A DNA stretch of 64,000 nt from Tardiphaga sp. 709 (lineage in GTDB: Bacteria > Pseudomonadota > Alphaproteobacteria > Rhizobiales > Xanthobacteraceae). The notes beneath the pieces were generated by a model. The model did no database searches. It was not told the origin of the DNA and saw only the letters and a program-made list of their open reading frames with translations. Within the stretch, counting starts at the first letter, position 1, and each line of letters starts with the position of its first letter. A program made the translations under genes and the position numbers. The stretch covers positions 3,284,501 to 3,348,500 of the forward strand of contig NZ_CP135529.1 of the NCBI RefSeq assembly GCF_032401055.1. The letters are read 5' to 3'. Shown here piece after piece: positions 17,842-26,341 of the stretch.

Positions 17842-18839
17842 TCGATGTCGCGGTCGTCTGGGCCTTCATCATCGCCTTTGCCGTGTTCGTCTATGTCGTG
17901 ATGGACGGCTTCGATCTCGGCCTCGGCATGCTGTTTCCACTCTTCCCGAAGAAGGAAGATCGTGACGTCATGATGAACTCGGTCGCCCCGGTCTGGGACG
18001 GCAACGAGACCTGGCTGGTGCTCGGCGGCGGAGGGCTGATGGCGGCGTTTCCGCTGGCCTATGCGGTGCTGATGCCGGCGCTGTATACACCGATGATCGT
18101 GATGCTGCTGGGGCTGGTGTTTCGCGGCGTCGCCTTCGAATTCCGCTGGCGCACCACGCGCGAGCGCAATCTCTGGGATATCGCCTTTGCCGGTGGCTCG
18201 CTGATGGCCACGCTGGCGCAGGGCGTGGCGCTCGGCGCAATCCTGCAAGGCATCGTTGTCAATGGTCGCCACTATGGCGGCGGCTGGTGGGACTGGCTGA
18301 CACCGTTCAGCGTCCTGACTGGACTCGCACTAATGGCCGGCTACGGTCTGCTCGGCGCCACCTGGCTCGTGCTGAAGACCGAAGGCGCGTTGCGCGATCA
18401 GGCCTATCGGCTGAGCTGGTGGCTGCTATTCGCCATGCTCGCTGCCATCGGCCTCGTCAGCATCGCGACACCATTTTTGGATGCCGAATATGCGCGTCGC
18501 TGGTTCGCCTGGCCCAACATCATCCTGACGGCGCCGGTGCCGATTGCGGTTGCTGCCATCACAGCGCTCTTGATGCGAAGCCTCGCGGCCAAACAGGATT
18601 ACCGGCCGTTCTTCCTGTCGCTGGCGCTGTTCGCGCTGTCCTATGCGGGATTGGGCATCAGCATGTGGCCCTATATCGTGCCGCGCAGCATCACCATCTG
18701 GCAGGCCGCGTCGCCCGACAACAGCCTGCATTTCATGAGCTATGGCGTCGCCGTGCTGGTTCCCATCATCCTCGGCTACACCGCCTGGGCCTATTACGTG
18801 TTTCGCGGCAAGGTTCGCGCCGGCGCGGGCTATCACTGA
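17838..18839 (+). CDS. cydB: Cytochrome bd-type quinol oxidase subunit II
   Basis: Structural membrane subunit paired with CydA, 333 residues, eight or so helices. Typical features are the N-terminal FVYVVMDGFDLGLGMLFP, NSVAPVWDGNETWLVLGGGG (the family hallmark) and the C-terminal helix with VLVPIILGYTAWAYYVFRGK. It starts inside the cydA stop (ATGA), and its TGA overlaps the start of a small downstream gene by one base, so the three genes are translationally coupled. Confidence 0.95.
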   Translation: MIDVAVVWAFIIAFAVFVYVVMDGFDLGLGMLFPLFPKKEDRDVMMNSVAPVWDGNETWLVLGGGGLMAAFPLAYAVLMPALYTPMIVMLLGLVFRGVAFEFRWRTTRERNLWDIAFAGGSLMATLAQGVALGAILQGIVVNGRHYGGGWWDWLTPFSVLTGLALMAGYGLLGATWLVLKTEGALRDQAYRLSWWLLFAMLAAIGLVSIATPFLDAEYARRWFAWPNIILTAPVPIAVAAITALLMRSLAAKQDYRPFFLSLALFALSYAGLGISMWPYIVPRSITIWQAASPDNSLHFMSYGVAVLVPIILGYTAWAYYVFRGKVRAGAGYH

Positions 18840-18988
18840 TGGCACCTGCGTCGCAGCAAAAGCCCGTCCCTTCAGACAAGCGCCCGCTGATACAACGCCT
18901 GTTGTGGTTTGTTGCGCTGTGGCTGGGCGGCGTCGCCAGTGTGACCCTCGTCAGCTACGTGCTGCGTCTGTGGATCGCACCGAAATAG
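18839..18988 (+). CDS. DUF2474-family small subunit of the quinol oxidase
   Basis: 49-residue protein with a short polar N-terminus (MAPASQQKPVPSDKRPLIQR) and one membrane helix (LLWFVALWLGGVASVTLVSYVLRLW). Its start overlaps the cydB stop (TGATG). Length, the RLLWF..LW..GV pattern and position directly after cydB match the DUF2474 proteins found with CIO-type oxidases, which are analogous to CydX and probably stabilize the complex. It is easy to miss because it is short and a longer frame in the same phase starts far upstream inside cydB. Confidence 0.8.
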   Translation: MAPASQQKPVPSDKRPLIQRLLWFVALWLGGVASVTLVSYVLRLWIAPK

Positions 18989-19148
18989 ACGCGGTGACCT
19001 TTAATCAAATCGTCACCCGCGAACGGCAAATATGCCGGCGACTCACGACGTCCGCGCGCGGACCGTCGCTATGCCCGCTGATTTCATGGTTCCCGTAATT
19101 TGGCTGGGATGATACAGAATATCGGACGCGAAACCGGAGATGCCTGCG

Positions 19149-19751
19149 ATGATCAACATCCGCCGCCTGCTTGGCTTTCAACTCGTCGCCGCAGCCAGCC
19201 TGATGTTGTCGATCACGCAAGGCCTCGCCCAGCAGCCGCGTCCGGATGTCGGCGACGAGCCCGGGCTAATTGCCGACGACTCCGTTCAGCTTGAACCGGA
19301 ATTCCAGAAGCAGATGGTGCTGTACCGCACCACCGAGGCACCGGGCACCATCATCATCGCGACCTCCGAACGCCATCTCTATGTGGTGCAAGGCAATGGT
19401 CGCGCGCTGCGATACGGCATCGGAGTCGGCCGCGACGGCTTCCAGTGGCAGGGCCTCTTGAAGATCTCGCGCAAGGCGGAATGGCCGGACTGGACGCCGC
19501 CGCCGGAAATGATCGCGCGCCAGCCTTACCTTCCTCGCTTCATGGCGGGTGGCCCCGGCAATCCGCTCGGCGCCCGCGCGCTCTATCTCGGCGCCACCGT
19601 CTATCGCATCCACGGCACCAACCGGCCAGACACCATCGGCACCGCCGTATCGTCCGGCTGCTTCCGGCTGGTCAATGCCGATGTCGCCGACCTTTATGAC
19701 CGGATCCCGGTGGGCACCAAGGTCATCGTGCGGCAGAAGCCTGAAATCTGA
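19149..19751 (+). CDS. L,D-transpeptidase (YkuD/ErfK family)
   Basis: Exported peptidoglycan cross-linking or lipoprotein-anchoring enzyme, 200 residues. A signal peptide (FQLVAAASLMLSITQGLAQ) is followed by the YkuD domain from about residue 65 (GTIIIATSERHLYVVQGNG). The catalytic motif is complete: H155 (RIHGTNRPDTIG) and nucleophile C171 (SSGCFRL). ATG 19149 is preferred because a GGAG lies 10 bases before it; ATG 19140 is too close to that site. A stand-alone gene between the oxidase operon and a binding-protein gene. Confidence 0.93.
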   Translation: MINIRRLLGFQLVAAASLMLSITQGLAQQPRPDVGDEPGLIADDSVQLEPEFQKQMVLYRTTEAPGTIIIATSERHLYVVQGNGRALRYGIGVGRDGFQWQGLLKISRKAEWPDWTPPPEMIARQPYLPRFMAGGPGNPLGARALYLGATVYRIHGTNRPDTIGTAVSSGCFRLVNADVADLYDRIPVGTKVIVRQKPEI

Positions 19752-19827
19752 TCTGCACCTCACCGCGCAGCTCTTCGATCCAGTTTTTCTCTGACATATT
19801 TTTATCTGACGACGGGGCGGACTTCGC

Positions 19828-20874
19828 ATGGGGATGAAGCGGACTTTCACGACGGGGCTTGCCATTGGCCTCGTGATTGCCACGGCAGTGGCCGCGGCTG
19901 CGATCACCTATGAGCGCTACGACACCAAGACGCTGAAGCGCACCGTCAAACGCGACGCCGTACTGTGCGGTGTGAATACCGGCCTGCCCGGCTTCTCGTC
20001 GCCGGATGCGCAGGGCACCTGGACCGGCTTCGATGTCGACTTCTGCCGCGCCGTCGCTGCCGCGATCTTCAACGATCCGAAGAAGGTGACGTTCGTTCCG
20101 CTCGACGCGTCGGATCGCTTCAAGGAGCTGCAGAGCCGCAAGGTCGATATCCTGTCGCGCAACTCTACATGGAGCATGTCGCGCGAAACCAATTACGATC
20201 TCTATTTCCCGGCCGTATCCTATTATGACGGCCAGGGCTTCATGGTGCCGAAATCCCGCAAGATCGATTCTGCGCTGGAACTCGATGGCAGCAAGGTCTG
20301 CGTCCAGGACGGCACCACGACGGTACTGAATCTCGCCGACTACTTCCGCAGTAACAACATCAAATACACCGAAGTGAAGTTTCCGAAGCTGGACGAAGTC
20401 CTCAAGGCCTATAATTCCGGCCAGTGCGACACTTTCACGGCGGATGCGTCGCAGCTCTATGCGCTGCGCCTGACCATGAGCAAGCCCGACGATCACCTGA
20501 TCCTGCCCGACGTCATCTCCAAGGAGCCGCTGGCCCCCGTGGTGCGCCAGCGTGACGACGACTGGATGATGATCGTGAAGTGGACGCTCTACGCCATGAT
20601 CAATGCCGAGGAGCTCGGAATCACCTCGAAGAACATCGACGAAGCCCTAAAGTCCAAGAAGCCCGACGTGATGCGTCTGGTCGGCACCGAAGGCGCTTAC
20701 GGCGAAGACCTCAGCCTCTCGAAGGACTGGGCCGCCCGCATCATCCGCCATGTCGGCAATTACGGCGAAGTCTATGACCGCAATATCGGCGAAGGCTCGA
20801 AGCTGAAGATTCCGCGCGGGTTGAACCAGATCTGGAGCGCCGGCGGCATCCAATACGCGCCGCCGATCAGGTAA
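19828..20874 (+). CDS. aapJ: Amino-acid ABC transporter substrate-binding protein, AapJ-like
   Basis: Periplasmic general amino-acid-binding protein, 348 residues with an N-terminal signal/anchor (FTTGLAIGLVIATAVAAAAI). The family-3 SBP pattern is clear: VLCGVNTGLPGFSSPD, GTWTGFDVDFCRAVAAAIF, LSRNSTWSMSRE and DTFTADASQLYALR, all as in AapJ/BztA, which bind a broad range of L-amino acids. The permease and ATPase genes aapQMP are not here: a hairpin follows directly and the next genes are on the other strand. It is an orphan that presumably docks with a transporter encoded elsewhere. Confidence 0.9.
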   Translation: MGMKRTFTTGLAIGLVIATAVAAAAITYERYDTKTLKRTVKRDAVLCGVNTGLPGFSSPDAQGTWTGFDVDFCRAVAAAIFNDPKKVTFVPLDASDRFKELQSRKVDILSRNSTWSMSRETNYDLYFPAVSYYDGQGFMVPKSRKIDSALELDGSKVCVQDGTTTVLNLADYFRSNNIKYTEVKFPKLDEVLKAYNSGQCDTFTADASQLYALRLTMSKPDDHLILPDVISKEPLAPVVRQRDDDWMMIVKWTLYAMINAEELGITSKNIDEALKSKKPDVMRLVGTEGAYGEDLSLSKDWAARIIRHVGNYGEVYDRNIGEGSKLKIPRGLNQIWSAGGIQYAPPIR

Positions 20875-20887
20875 GCTACTTCTTTCT

Positions 20888-20917
20888 AACCTCTCCCCGT
20901 TTTTGCGGGGAGAGGTT
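20888..20917 (+). terminator. Terminator-like hairpin after aapJ
   Basis: Perfect 12-base stem AACCTCTCCCCG / CGGGGAGAGGTT with loop TTTTTG, 14 bases after the aapJ stop. It separates aapJ from the convergent acyl-CoA dehydrogenase gene and could stop transcription from both sides. The arms share the CTCTCCCC style of the dispersed repeats at 2613 and 28684. Confidence 0.7.
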
Positions 20918-20929
20918 AAGAACCCGCAC

Positions 20930-22066
20930 TCAATAATTCTTCAGTCGCGCCAATTGATCCGCGTGGTAATTGCTGTCCCCCAGCAATTCCTGACAGACCC
21001 GCGCGCGCTTCATGAAGAAGCCGATGTCGAACTGGTCGGTCATGCCCATGCCGCCATGCATCTGCACGCCTTCCTGCACGGCGAGCGTCGCCGTGGTGCC
21101 GGCCTTGGCCTTGGCGACGGCAATCGCGGCTGGCGCGGTCGGCGCACCATCATCAATGAGCTGCAGCGCTTTCAGCACGGCTGCACGCGTCACCTCGATC
21201 TCGGTGTAGAGATGCGCGGCGCGGTGCTGGAGGGCTTGGAATTCGCCGATCAGTTTGCCGAACTGCTTGCGCTCCTTGAGATAGGTCACGGTGCGGCCGA
21301 ACACTTCGTCTGACAAGCCGACCATTTCGGCGGCGACGGCGCCGCGGCCGATATTCAGCACGCTGTCCAACAATGCGCCGCCCTGATCGACATCGCCGAG
21401 CACGCTGTCAGCGGTGACCTCGACATTCTCGAACGTGACCCGCGCTGCATTGTGCGAATCCACCATCGCGGTGCGCTCCAGCGCGATGCCCTTGGCCTTC
21501 GGATCGACCAGAAACAGCGTGAGGCCGTCGCGCTCGCCCGGCGCACCTGCACTGCGCGCCGCGACGATCAGGAGATCGGCGGTGTGGCCATCGACGACAA
21601 AGGCCTTCGCGCCATTCAGCTTGAAGCCATTGCCGGAGCGCGCGGCCTTCATCGCCGTCTGCAACGGGCGATGCTTCGCGCCTTCGTCGATGGCCAGCGC
21701 CGCCAGCAGCGCGCCGTTGGCGATCTTTGTCAGGTATTCCGCCTTCTGTGCGTCGCTGCCCCGATTCAGCGCCGAAACGCCCAGCACAGCCGTGGAGAAG
21801 AATGGCGACGGCATCAGCGTGCGGCCGATCTCCTCCATCACCACGCCGGCTTCGACGGCGCCGAGCCCGCTACCGCCAAATGCTTCCGGCACCAGCAGCC
21901 CGGCAAATCCCATCTCGGAAAACGCGCGCCAGTAGTCGCGCGAGAACCCGGTCGCATCCTTGCTATCGCGGAGCTGCCGGAAATGACTGACCGGCGCCTT
22001 GTCGCCGATAAAGCCGCGGGCGCTGTCGCGCAGCATGGTCTGTTCTTCGTTGAGGAGGAGAGGCAT
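20930..22066 (-). CDS. Acyl-CoA dehydrogenase
   Basis: FAD-dependent acyl-CoA dehydrogenase, 378 residues. It has an N-terminal helical domain (GFAGLLVPEAFGGSGLGAVEAG), a middle beta domain (KLNGAKAFVVDGHTADLLIVAARS) and C-terminal helices (EFQALQHRAAHLYTEIEVTRA, then QMHGGMGMTDQFDIGFFMKR). It is the downstream member of a two-gene minus-strand pair with a second dehydrogenase at 22213-23397, as often seen for heteromeric or substrate-paired enzymes. Substrate not identifiable. The start has a GAGGAGGAGA ribosome site. Confidence 0.92.
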   Translation of the reverse strand: MPLLLNEEQTMLRDSARGFIGDKAPVSHFRQLRDSKDATGFSRDYWRAFSEMGFAGLLVPEAFGGSGLGAVEAGVVMEEIGRTLMPSPFFSTAVLGVSALNRGSDAQKAEYLTKIANGALLAALAIDEGAKHRPLQTAMKAARSGNGFKLNGAKAFVVDGHTADLLIVAARSAGAPGERDGLTLFLVDPKAKGIALERTAMVDSHNAARVTFENVEVTADSVLGDVDQGGALLDSVLNIGRGAVAAEMVGLSDEVFGRTVTYLKERKQFGKLIGEFQALQHRAAHLYTEIEVTRAAVLKALQLIDDGAPTAPAAIAVAKAKAGTTATLAVQEGVQMHGGMGMTDQFDIGFFMKRARVCQELLGDSNYHADQLARLKNY

Positions 22067-22117
22067 GGGTGTGATCCGGTTTCAATAATTTGGAAGACGT
22101 CGCATGAAATGGAAACT

Positions 22118-22204
22118 CGTCATCGCCGGGCTTGTCCCGGCCATCCACGTCATCGCCGCAAGGAAAGACGTGGATGCCCGGCACAAGGCCGGGCATAACG
22201 ACGG
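22118..22204. repeat. Dispersed imperfect palindrome between the acyl-CoA dehydrogenase genes
   Basis: A long imperfect inverted repeat: the left arm CGTCATCGCCGGGCTTGTCC pairs with the right arm running to GGCCGGGCATAACGACG, and an inner CCACGTC/GACGTGG pair surrounds the loop. It begins CGTCAT and ends AACGACG, the style of interspersed repeats common in Bradyrhizobium-like genomes. It lies between two co-directional genes and may shape the shared transcript. Confidence 0.75.
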
Positions 22205-22212
22205 AGTGTGGG

Positions 22213-23397
22213 TCACGCCCCCGGCAAATCCAGAATGCGCTTGGCGACAATCCCCAGCATCACTTCGCTGGTGCCGCCTTCGATCGAATTCGCCTTGGTA
22301 CGCAGCCACGCACGCGGACGTGCGCCCTCATGCGAGCGCTGGCTTTCCCATTCCAGCGCATCGATGCCACCTGACGACATCAGGATTTCATGGCGGCGCT
22401 TGTTGAGTTCGGTACCGTAATATTTCATCGCCGACGAGAACGCCGGATGCGCTTGCCCGGCTTTCGCCAGATCGACGGCGCGCTCGGCCGCGCAGGCCAA
22501 TGCGGCCTCATCGACTTCGAAATTTGCGATTTGTCCGCGCAGCATCGCATCGTCGAGGCGGCCCTGTTCGTCCGCCCCGATGGAGTCGGCGGCCACCTGG
22601 CCAAGCGGTCGGCCAGCGCCGCGCTCGCCCATGCCGGAGATCATCGCGCGCTCATGCTGCAGCAGATATTTCGCAACGTCCCAGCCGCGATCGACGGTGC
22701 CGAGCACATGCGACTTCGGCACGCGGACATTGTCGAAGAAGGTTTCGCAGAATGGCGACTTGCCGGAGATCAACAGGATCGGCTTGGTCGAGACACCCTT
22801 CGACGCCATGTCGAACAGGATGAAGCTGATGCCGTCATGCTTCTTGCCGGACGCATCAGTGCGCACCAGGCAGAATATCCAGTCGGCGTAATTCGCGTAG
22901 GACGTCCAGATCTTCTGGCCGGTGATCAGATAATCATCGCCGTCGCTCTCGGCGCGCGTCTGCAGCGAGGCGAGATCGGAGCCGGCATTGGGTTCCGAAT
23001 AGCCCTGGCACCAGCGGATCAGGCCCGCAGCAATCTTCGGCAGATGCTCCTGCTTCTGGGCGTCGGTGCCATATTTCAGCAGCGCCGGCCCGAGCATGGA
23101 AATGCCGAACGACACCAGCGGCAGACGGGCCGATATCGCTGCCATTTCCTGGCGCAGGATCTTCGTCTGTTCGCCGTCGAGTCCGCCGCCGCCATATTCC
23201 TTTGGCCAATGCGGCACGGTCCAGCCCTTGTCGCGCATCCGTTCGAACCAGATCCGCTGCGGCTCGGAAGAATACTTGGCATGACGACCGCCCCAGAACG
23301 TATCTTCGTCCGAACTCATCGGCCTCCGCATCTCCGGCGGGCAATTGGCCTTAAGCCAGGCACGCGTCTCGCTGCGAAATTGATCGAGATCCGACAT
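22213..23397 (-). CDS. Acyl-CoA dehydrogenase
   Basis: Second acyl-CoA dehydrogenase of the pair, 394 residues. Landmarks are an N-terminal WPKEYGGGGLDGEQTKILRQE, the flavin-domain YSEPNAGSDLASLQTRAESD and GQKIWTSYANYADWIFCLVR, and the C-terminal LRTKANSIEGGTSEVMLGIV (the ANSIEGGTSE block of long-chain-type members). ATG 23397 follows GGAAA. The frame is open about 75 codons further upstream, but the translation there does not resemble the family. Divergent from the CMD-family gene at 23570. Confidence 0.93.
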   Translation of the reverse strand: MSDLDQFRSETRAWLKANCPPEMRRPMSSDEDTFWGGRHAKYSSEPQRIWFERMRDKGWTVPHWPKEYGGGGLDGEQTKILRQEMAAISARLPLVSFGISMLGPALLKYGTDAQKQEHLPKIAAGLIRWCQGYSEPNAGSDLASLQTRAESDGDDYLITGQKIWTSYANYADWIFCLVRTDASGKKHDGISFILFDMASKGVSTKPILLISGKSPFCETFFDNVRVPKSHVLGTVDRGWDVAKYLLQHERAMISGMGERGAGRPLGQVAADSIGADEQGRLDDAMLRGQIANFEVDEAALACAAERAVDLAKAGQAHPAFSSAMKYYGTELNKRRHEILMSSGGIDALEWESQRSHEGARPRAWLRTKANSIEGGTSEVMLGIVAKRILDLPGA

Positions 23398-23569
23398 CAG
23401 CGTTTCCATCCGTTTTGTGTGCGGGATGCCGAGCATCCGCAATGTTGTTGGGCGAAGCTTACTCGCCACTTCGTGGAATTCAATGGCCTGCTGCAAAGCG
23501 GAAGTGGTCAGGCTCGCCATTCCGGTGTATCGCCAGAGAACGACGAGCAAAAACACACGAGGAAACAAC

Positions 23570-24115
23570 ATGCGTCTCAAGTGGCTTTCGCCTGGCGAAA
23601 TGTCTGCCGACCAGAAGTCCATCTATGACGAGTCGATCGCCAGCAAGCGCGGACGCCCGCCGGAGCCGATGATGGCCTGGCTCGCCAGCCCGAACATGGC
23701 CCGGCACGCGACCCGCCTCGGCGCGTTTCTGCGCTACGACACCACGCTGACACCCGCGCATGCCGAGCTGGCGATCCTCGTCACCGCGCGGCACTGGACC
23801 GCGCATTTCGAATGGTATGCGCACAAGAAGATGGCGCTCGACGGCGGCCTCGATCCCGCCATCATCGAAGACATCAAGAACCGCCGCACGCCGAGTTTCA
23901 GCGAAAAGATAGCACGGGTGATCTATGACGTCGCCCGGTCACTGCACGAGGCGCAGGGCCTGTCCAAGCCGCTCTATGACGAGGCCACCGAGACCTTGGG
24001 CGCACAGGGCCTCGTCGAGATCATCGGCCTGTGCGGCTACTACACCATGGTCTCGATGACGCTGAACACCTACGAATTCGGCCTGCCGGACGGGCTGGTC
24101 TCGGAGCTTGCGTAG
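23570..24115 (+). CDS. Carboxymuconolactone decarboxylase (CMD)-family protein
   Basis: 181 residues of the AhpD-like CMD fold. The core helix has ELAILVTARHWTAHFEWYAH followed by KKMALDGGLDPAIIEDI. The Cys-X-X-Cys of AhpD is absent, replaced by the H/E/H pattern seen in gamma-carboxymuconolactone-decarboxylase relatives, so a peroxidase role is unlikely. The start ATG has GGAAAC just before it. Divergent from acyl-CoA dehydrogenase genes and next to a VOC protein, consistent with a small catabolic cluster. The true reaction is unknown. Confidence 0.88.
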   Translation: MRLKWLSPGEMSADQKSIYDESIASKRGRPPEPMMAWLASPNMARHATRLGAFLRYDTTLTPAHAELAILVTARHWTAHFEWYAHKKMALDGGLDPAIIEDIKNRRTPSFSEKIARVIYDVARSLHEAQGLSKPLYDEATETLGAQGLVEIIGLCGYYTMVSMTLNTYEFGLPDGLVSELA

Positions 24116-24259
24116 GCGATGCTCCCTGGGATGCGACAGAGCGCGGCGAGACCCATCAATCCAATTCCCGGAAACGATGGGTTTCGCGAAGACGCTCTAC
24201 CGATCCTGCGATCCCGTGACTAGATCGTCTTGAGCATCACGCAAATCAGGAGCTCCCAC

Positions 24260-24757
24260 ATGCCCGACCCAACCCCGCCGATCCCCGCAGGCACACGGAT
24301 TGGGCATGTTCATCTGAAGGTTGCCGACCTCGATCGCGCGCTCGGTTTCTACCGCGACGTCCTCGGCTTTCAGGTCAAGCAGCGCTATGGTGATCAGGCT
24401 GTCTTCATCGCGGCCGGCGATTACCATCACCACATCGGCCTCAATACTTGGGAGAGCAAAGGCGGCCAGCCACCGGCGCCCGGCACCACAGGTCTTTTCC
24501 ATACTGCGATCCTGTATCCGACGCGCGCCGCATTAGCCGACGCGCTGCACCGCGTGCTCTCGGCCGACATTCAGCTTGACGGCGCCAGCGACCACGGCGT
24601 CAGCGAAGCGCTGTATCTGCGCGACCCCGACCAGAATGGCGTCGAGCTGTATTGGGATCGGCCGGAGGCGGACTGGCCGCGCGATGCCAATGGCGGCATC
24701 GCGATGTTTACGAAGCGGCTGGACGTTGAGGAGCTGCTGAAGCAGCGGCAGACATAA
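24260..24757 (+). CDS. VOC-family (glyoxalase/extradiol dioxygenase-like) protein
   Basis: 165 residues, one pair of VOC modules: HVHLKVADLDRALGFYRDVL begins the first, and LFHTAILYPTRAALADALHR the second, ending with YLRDPDQNGVELYWDRP. The metal-ligand pattern H (first module), H (second) and E (VELYW) is present, as in CatE-like ring-cleavage enzymes and glyoxalases. The ATG at 24260 has a clear AGGAG; an upstream in-frame TTG at 24230 is rejected. Substrate unknown. Confidence 0.9.
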   Translation: MPDPTPPIPAGTRIGHVHLKVADLDRALGFYRDVLGFQVKQRYGDQAVFIAAGDYHHHIGLNTWESKGGQPPAPGTTGLFHTAILYPTRAALADALHRVLSADIQLDGASDHGVSEALYLRDPDQNGVELYWDRPEADWPRDANGGIAMFTKRLDVEELLKQRQT

Positions 24758-24765
24758 ACTCAGTT

Positions 24766-24874
24766 CTCATCCTGAGGAGCGCGCCCTTGCGCGCGTCTCG
24801 AAGGATGGCCTCAAGCTCGGAGCCAAGCCAATTTATGGTTCGAGACGGCGCAAATGCGCCTCCTCACCATGAGG
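24766..24874. repeat. Dispersed palindromic repeat (CTCATCCTGAGGAGC type)
   Basis: Left part CTCATCCTGAGGAGCGCGCC and right part GCGCCTCCTCACCATGAGG form inverted arms, with CTCGAAGGATGG / GGTTCGAGACG inside. This composition is typical of a high-copy intergenic repeat in Bradyrhizobium relatives. The right end abuts the stop codon of the convergent MFS gene, so it fills the whole gap between two converging genes. Confidence 0.75.
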
Positions 24875-26128
24875 TCAGAGCTCCACCTTCCGCCCCCGCA
24901 CCATGATCAACACTGCCGCGGCCACCTGCAACGCCATGCAGACATAAAACGGCACGGCGTAACTGCCCGAAAGATCGCGCAGCCAGCCGACGATGCCCGG
25001 ACCGAAAGCGTAGGTGACCTGCGTCGCCGCCGTGATCAGGCTGACCAGCACCCCGAACGAGCGCGCAGCAAATTCGCGCTGCACGATCAGCGCCGGCAGC
25101 GTGATCAGATTACCGACCGAGAATCCGAACAGCGCGCAAGCAAAGAATAGCAGCGCTTCGTTGCGCGAGTTGATGACAATGGCGAGCGCGACGCCCTGAC
25201 TGAGAAACGACAGCGCCGATGCAAGTCGCTGATTGAGCCGGTCGATCACTGTCGAGAACAAGACTCGGCCAACCACCGCCATCAGCGTCAGCAGCGAGAC
25301 CGCGGCCGCCGCTCGCTCGCGGCCGATCACCGGATCGAGAAACGAGATCAGGTGAACGATGAAGCCGACCTGTGCGAACAATCCGAACGCGAAGGCAATC
25401 GTGAGCGTCAGGAACGCCACGTCACGCATCGCCTCCGCGCGAATCCGTGTCGACGATGGCGCGTTGGCTGTAGCAGCAACACCGTCCGGTGTGGCGAGTG
25501 CTGCGCGATGCGGCGGATGACCGACGAAGATGATGATCACCGGGACGAGCAGCACAAGCATAGCGATCGCTGCTGCGATAGTCGCGCCGCCAAAGCCGAA
25601 TGCATTGCTTGCCGTCACCAGTAAGGGCACGCCGACGATGCCGCCGAAGCTCGCGCCATTCAGCGCAAGGCTGATGGCCATGCCGCGCTTCTTGTCGAAC
25701 CACAGACCGAGCGTGTTGGTGATGGCGCCGAGGCTGGTGCCGGCCCATCCAAATGCGAGCAGCACATTCACCGCATAGAGCTGCCAGGGCGACGTGATCT
25801 GTCCGAGCAGGATGGTGGCGAAAGCCATCACGCCGACACCGGCCAGCAAACAGTTGCGCGGCCCGAGCGCACGCATCGCTTCGCTCACGAATGCGACCAG
25901 CAATGCACCGACGAGATAGAAAAAGGTCGTGGCCGTTGCGATGGTCGAGGCCGGCCAGCCATGCACGCGCTGAAGTTCCGCGAGATATACGCTCTGGCCA
26001 TAGAAGCCGAGCGCCCAGCCGAATGTCGCGAGCAGGAAACAAACACCAACGATACGCCAGCCGTCGTAGCGAGCTGATGTCTCGTCATTTACCTCGGGCT
26101 TCTTCGGCCCAGTCGGAGTCGCGTCCAT
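24875..26128 (-). CDS. Major facilitator superfamily transporter
   Basis: 12-helix carrier of 417 residues. The first helix is GWRIVGVCFLLATFGWALGF and the cytoplasmic loop after helix 2 has FVSEAMRALGPR. The middle loop (about 205-235) is hydrophilic and Ala/Thr-rich. The overall pattern (SVYLAELQRVHGWPASTIAT, LGLWFDKKRGMAISLALNG) resembles monocarboxylate/oxalate-formate-type MFS carriers. Substrate unknown. Divergent from the RegA-type regulator gene, 213 bases away. Confidence 0.9.
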   Translation of the reverse strand: MDATPTGPKKPEVNDETSARYDGWRIVGVCFLLATFGWALGFYGQSVYLAELQRVHGWPASTIATATTFFYLVGALLVAFVSEAMRALGPRNCLLAGVGVMAFATILLGQITSPWQLYAVNVLLAFGWAGTSLGAITNTLGLWFDKKRGMAISLALNGASFGGIVGVPLLVTASNAFGFGGATIAAAIAMLVLLVPVIIIFVGHPPHRAALATPDGVAATANAPSSTRIRAEAMRDVAFLTLTIAFAFGLFAQVGFIVHLISFLDPVIGRERAAAAVSLLTLMAVVGRVLFSTVIDRLNQRLASALSFLSQGVALAIVINSRNEALLFFACALFGFSVGNLITLPALIVQREFAARSFGVLVSLITAATQVTYAFGPGIVGWLRDLSGSYAVPFYVCMALQVAAAVLIMVRGRKVEL

Positions 26129-26341
26129 TCCGGATCTGCTTTCATTACGTTTCGTCCATCATGCTGCTCTGCGACAACACGCCGCGCTGATGTATCACCG
26201 TGATTAGAATTAACCACCCGTTTTACGGGACAAAACGCTTTGGATTAACTTCACAATCAAGCCATTCAAATCTTCCCACCCTTGGCAGCTGCATTCGGCA
26301 GCGCCATATGGTATCGTATTGGATATGGAGGATTTTGAACC

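Noticed and set aside
22390-23628. 412-codon open frame on the plus strand
   Set aside because: Antisense to an acyl-CoA dehydrogenase with all family blocks intact; no recognizable protein features.
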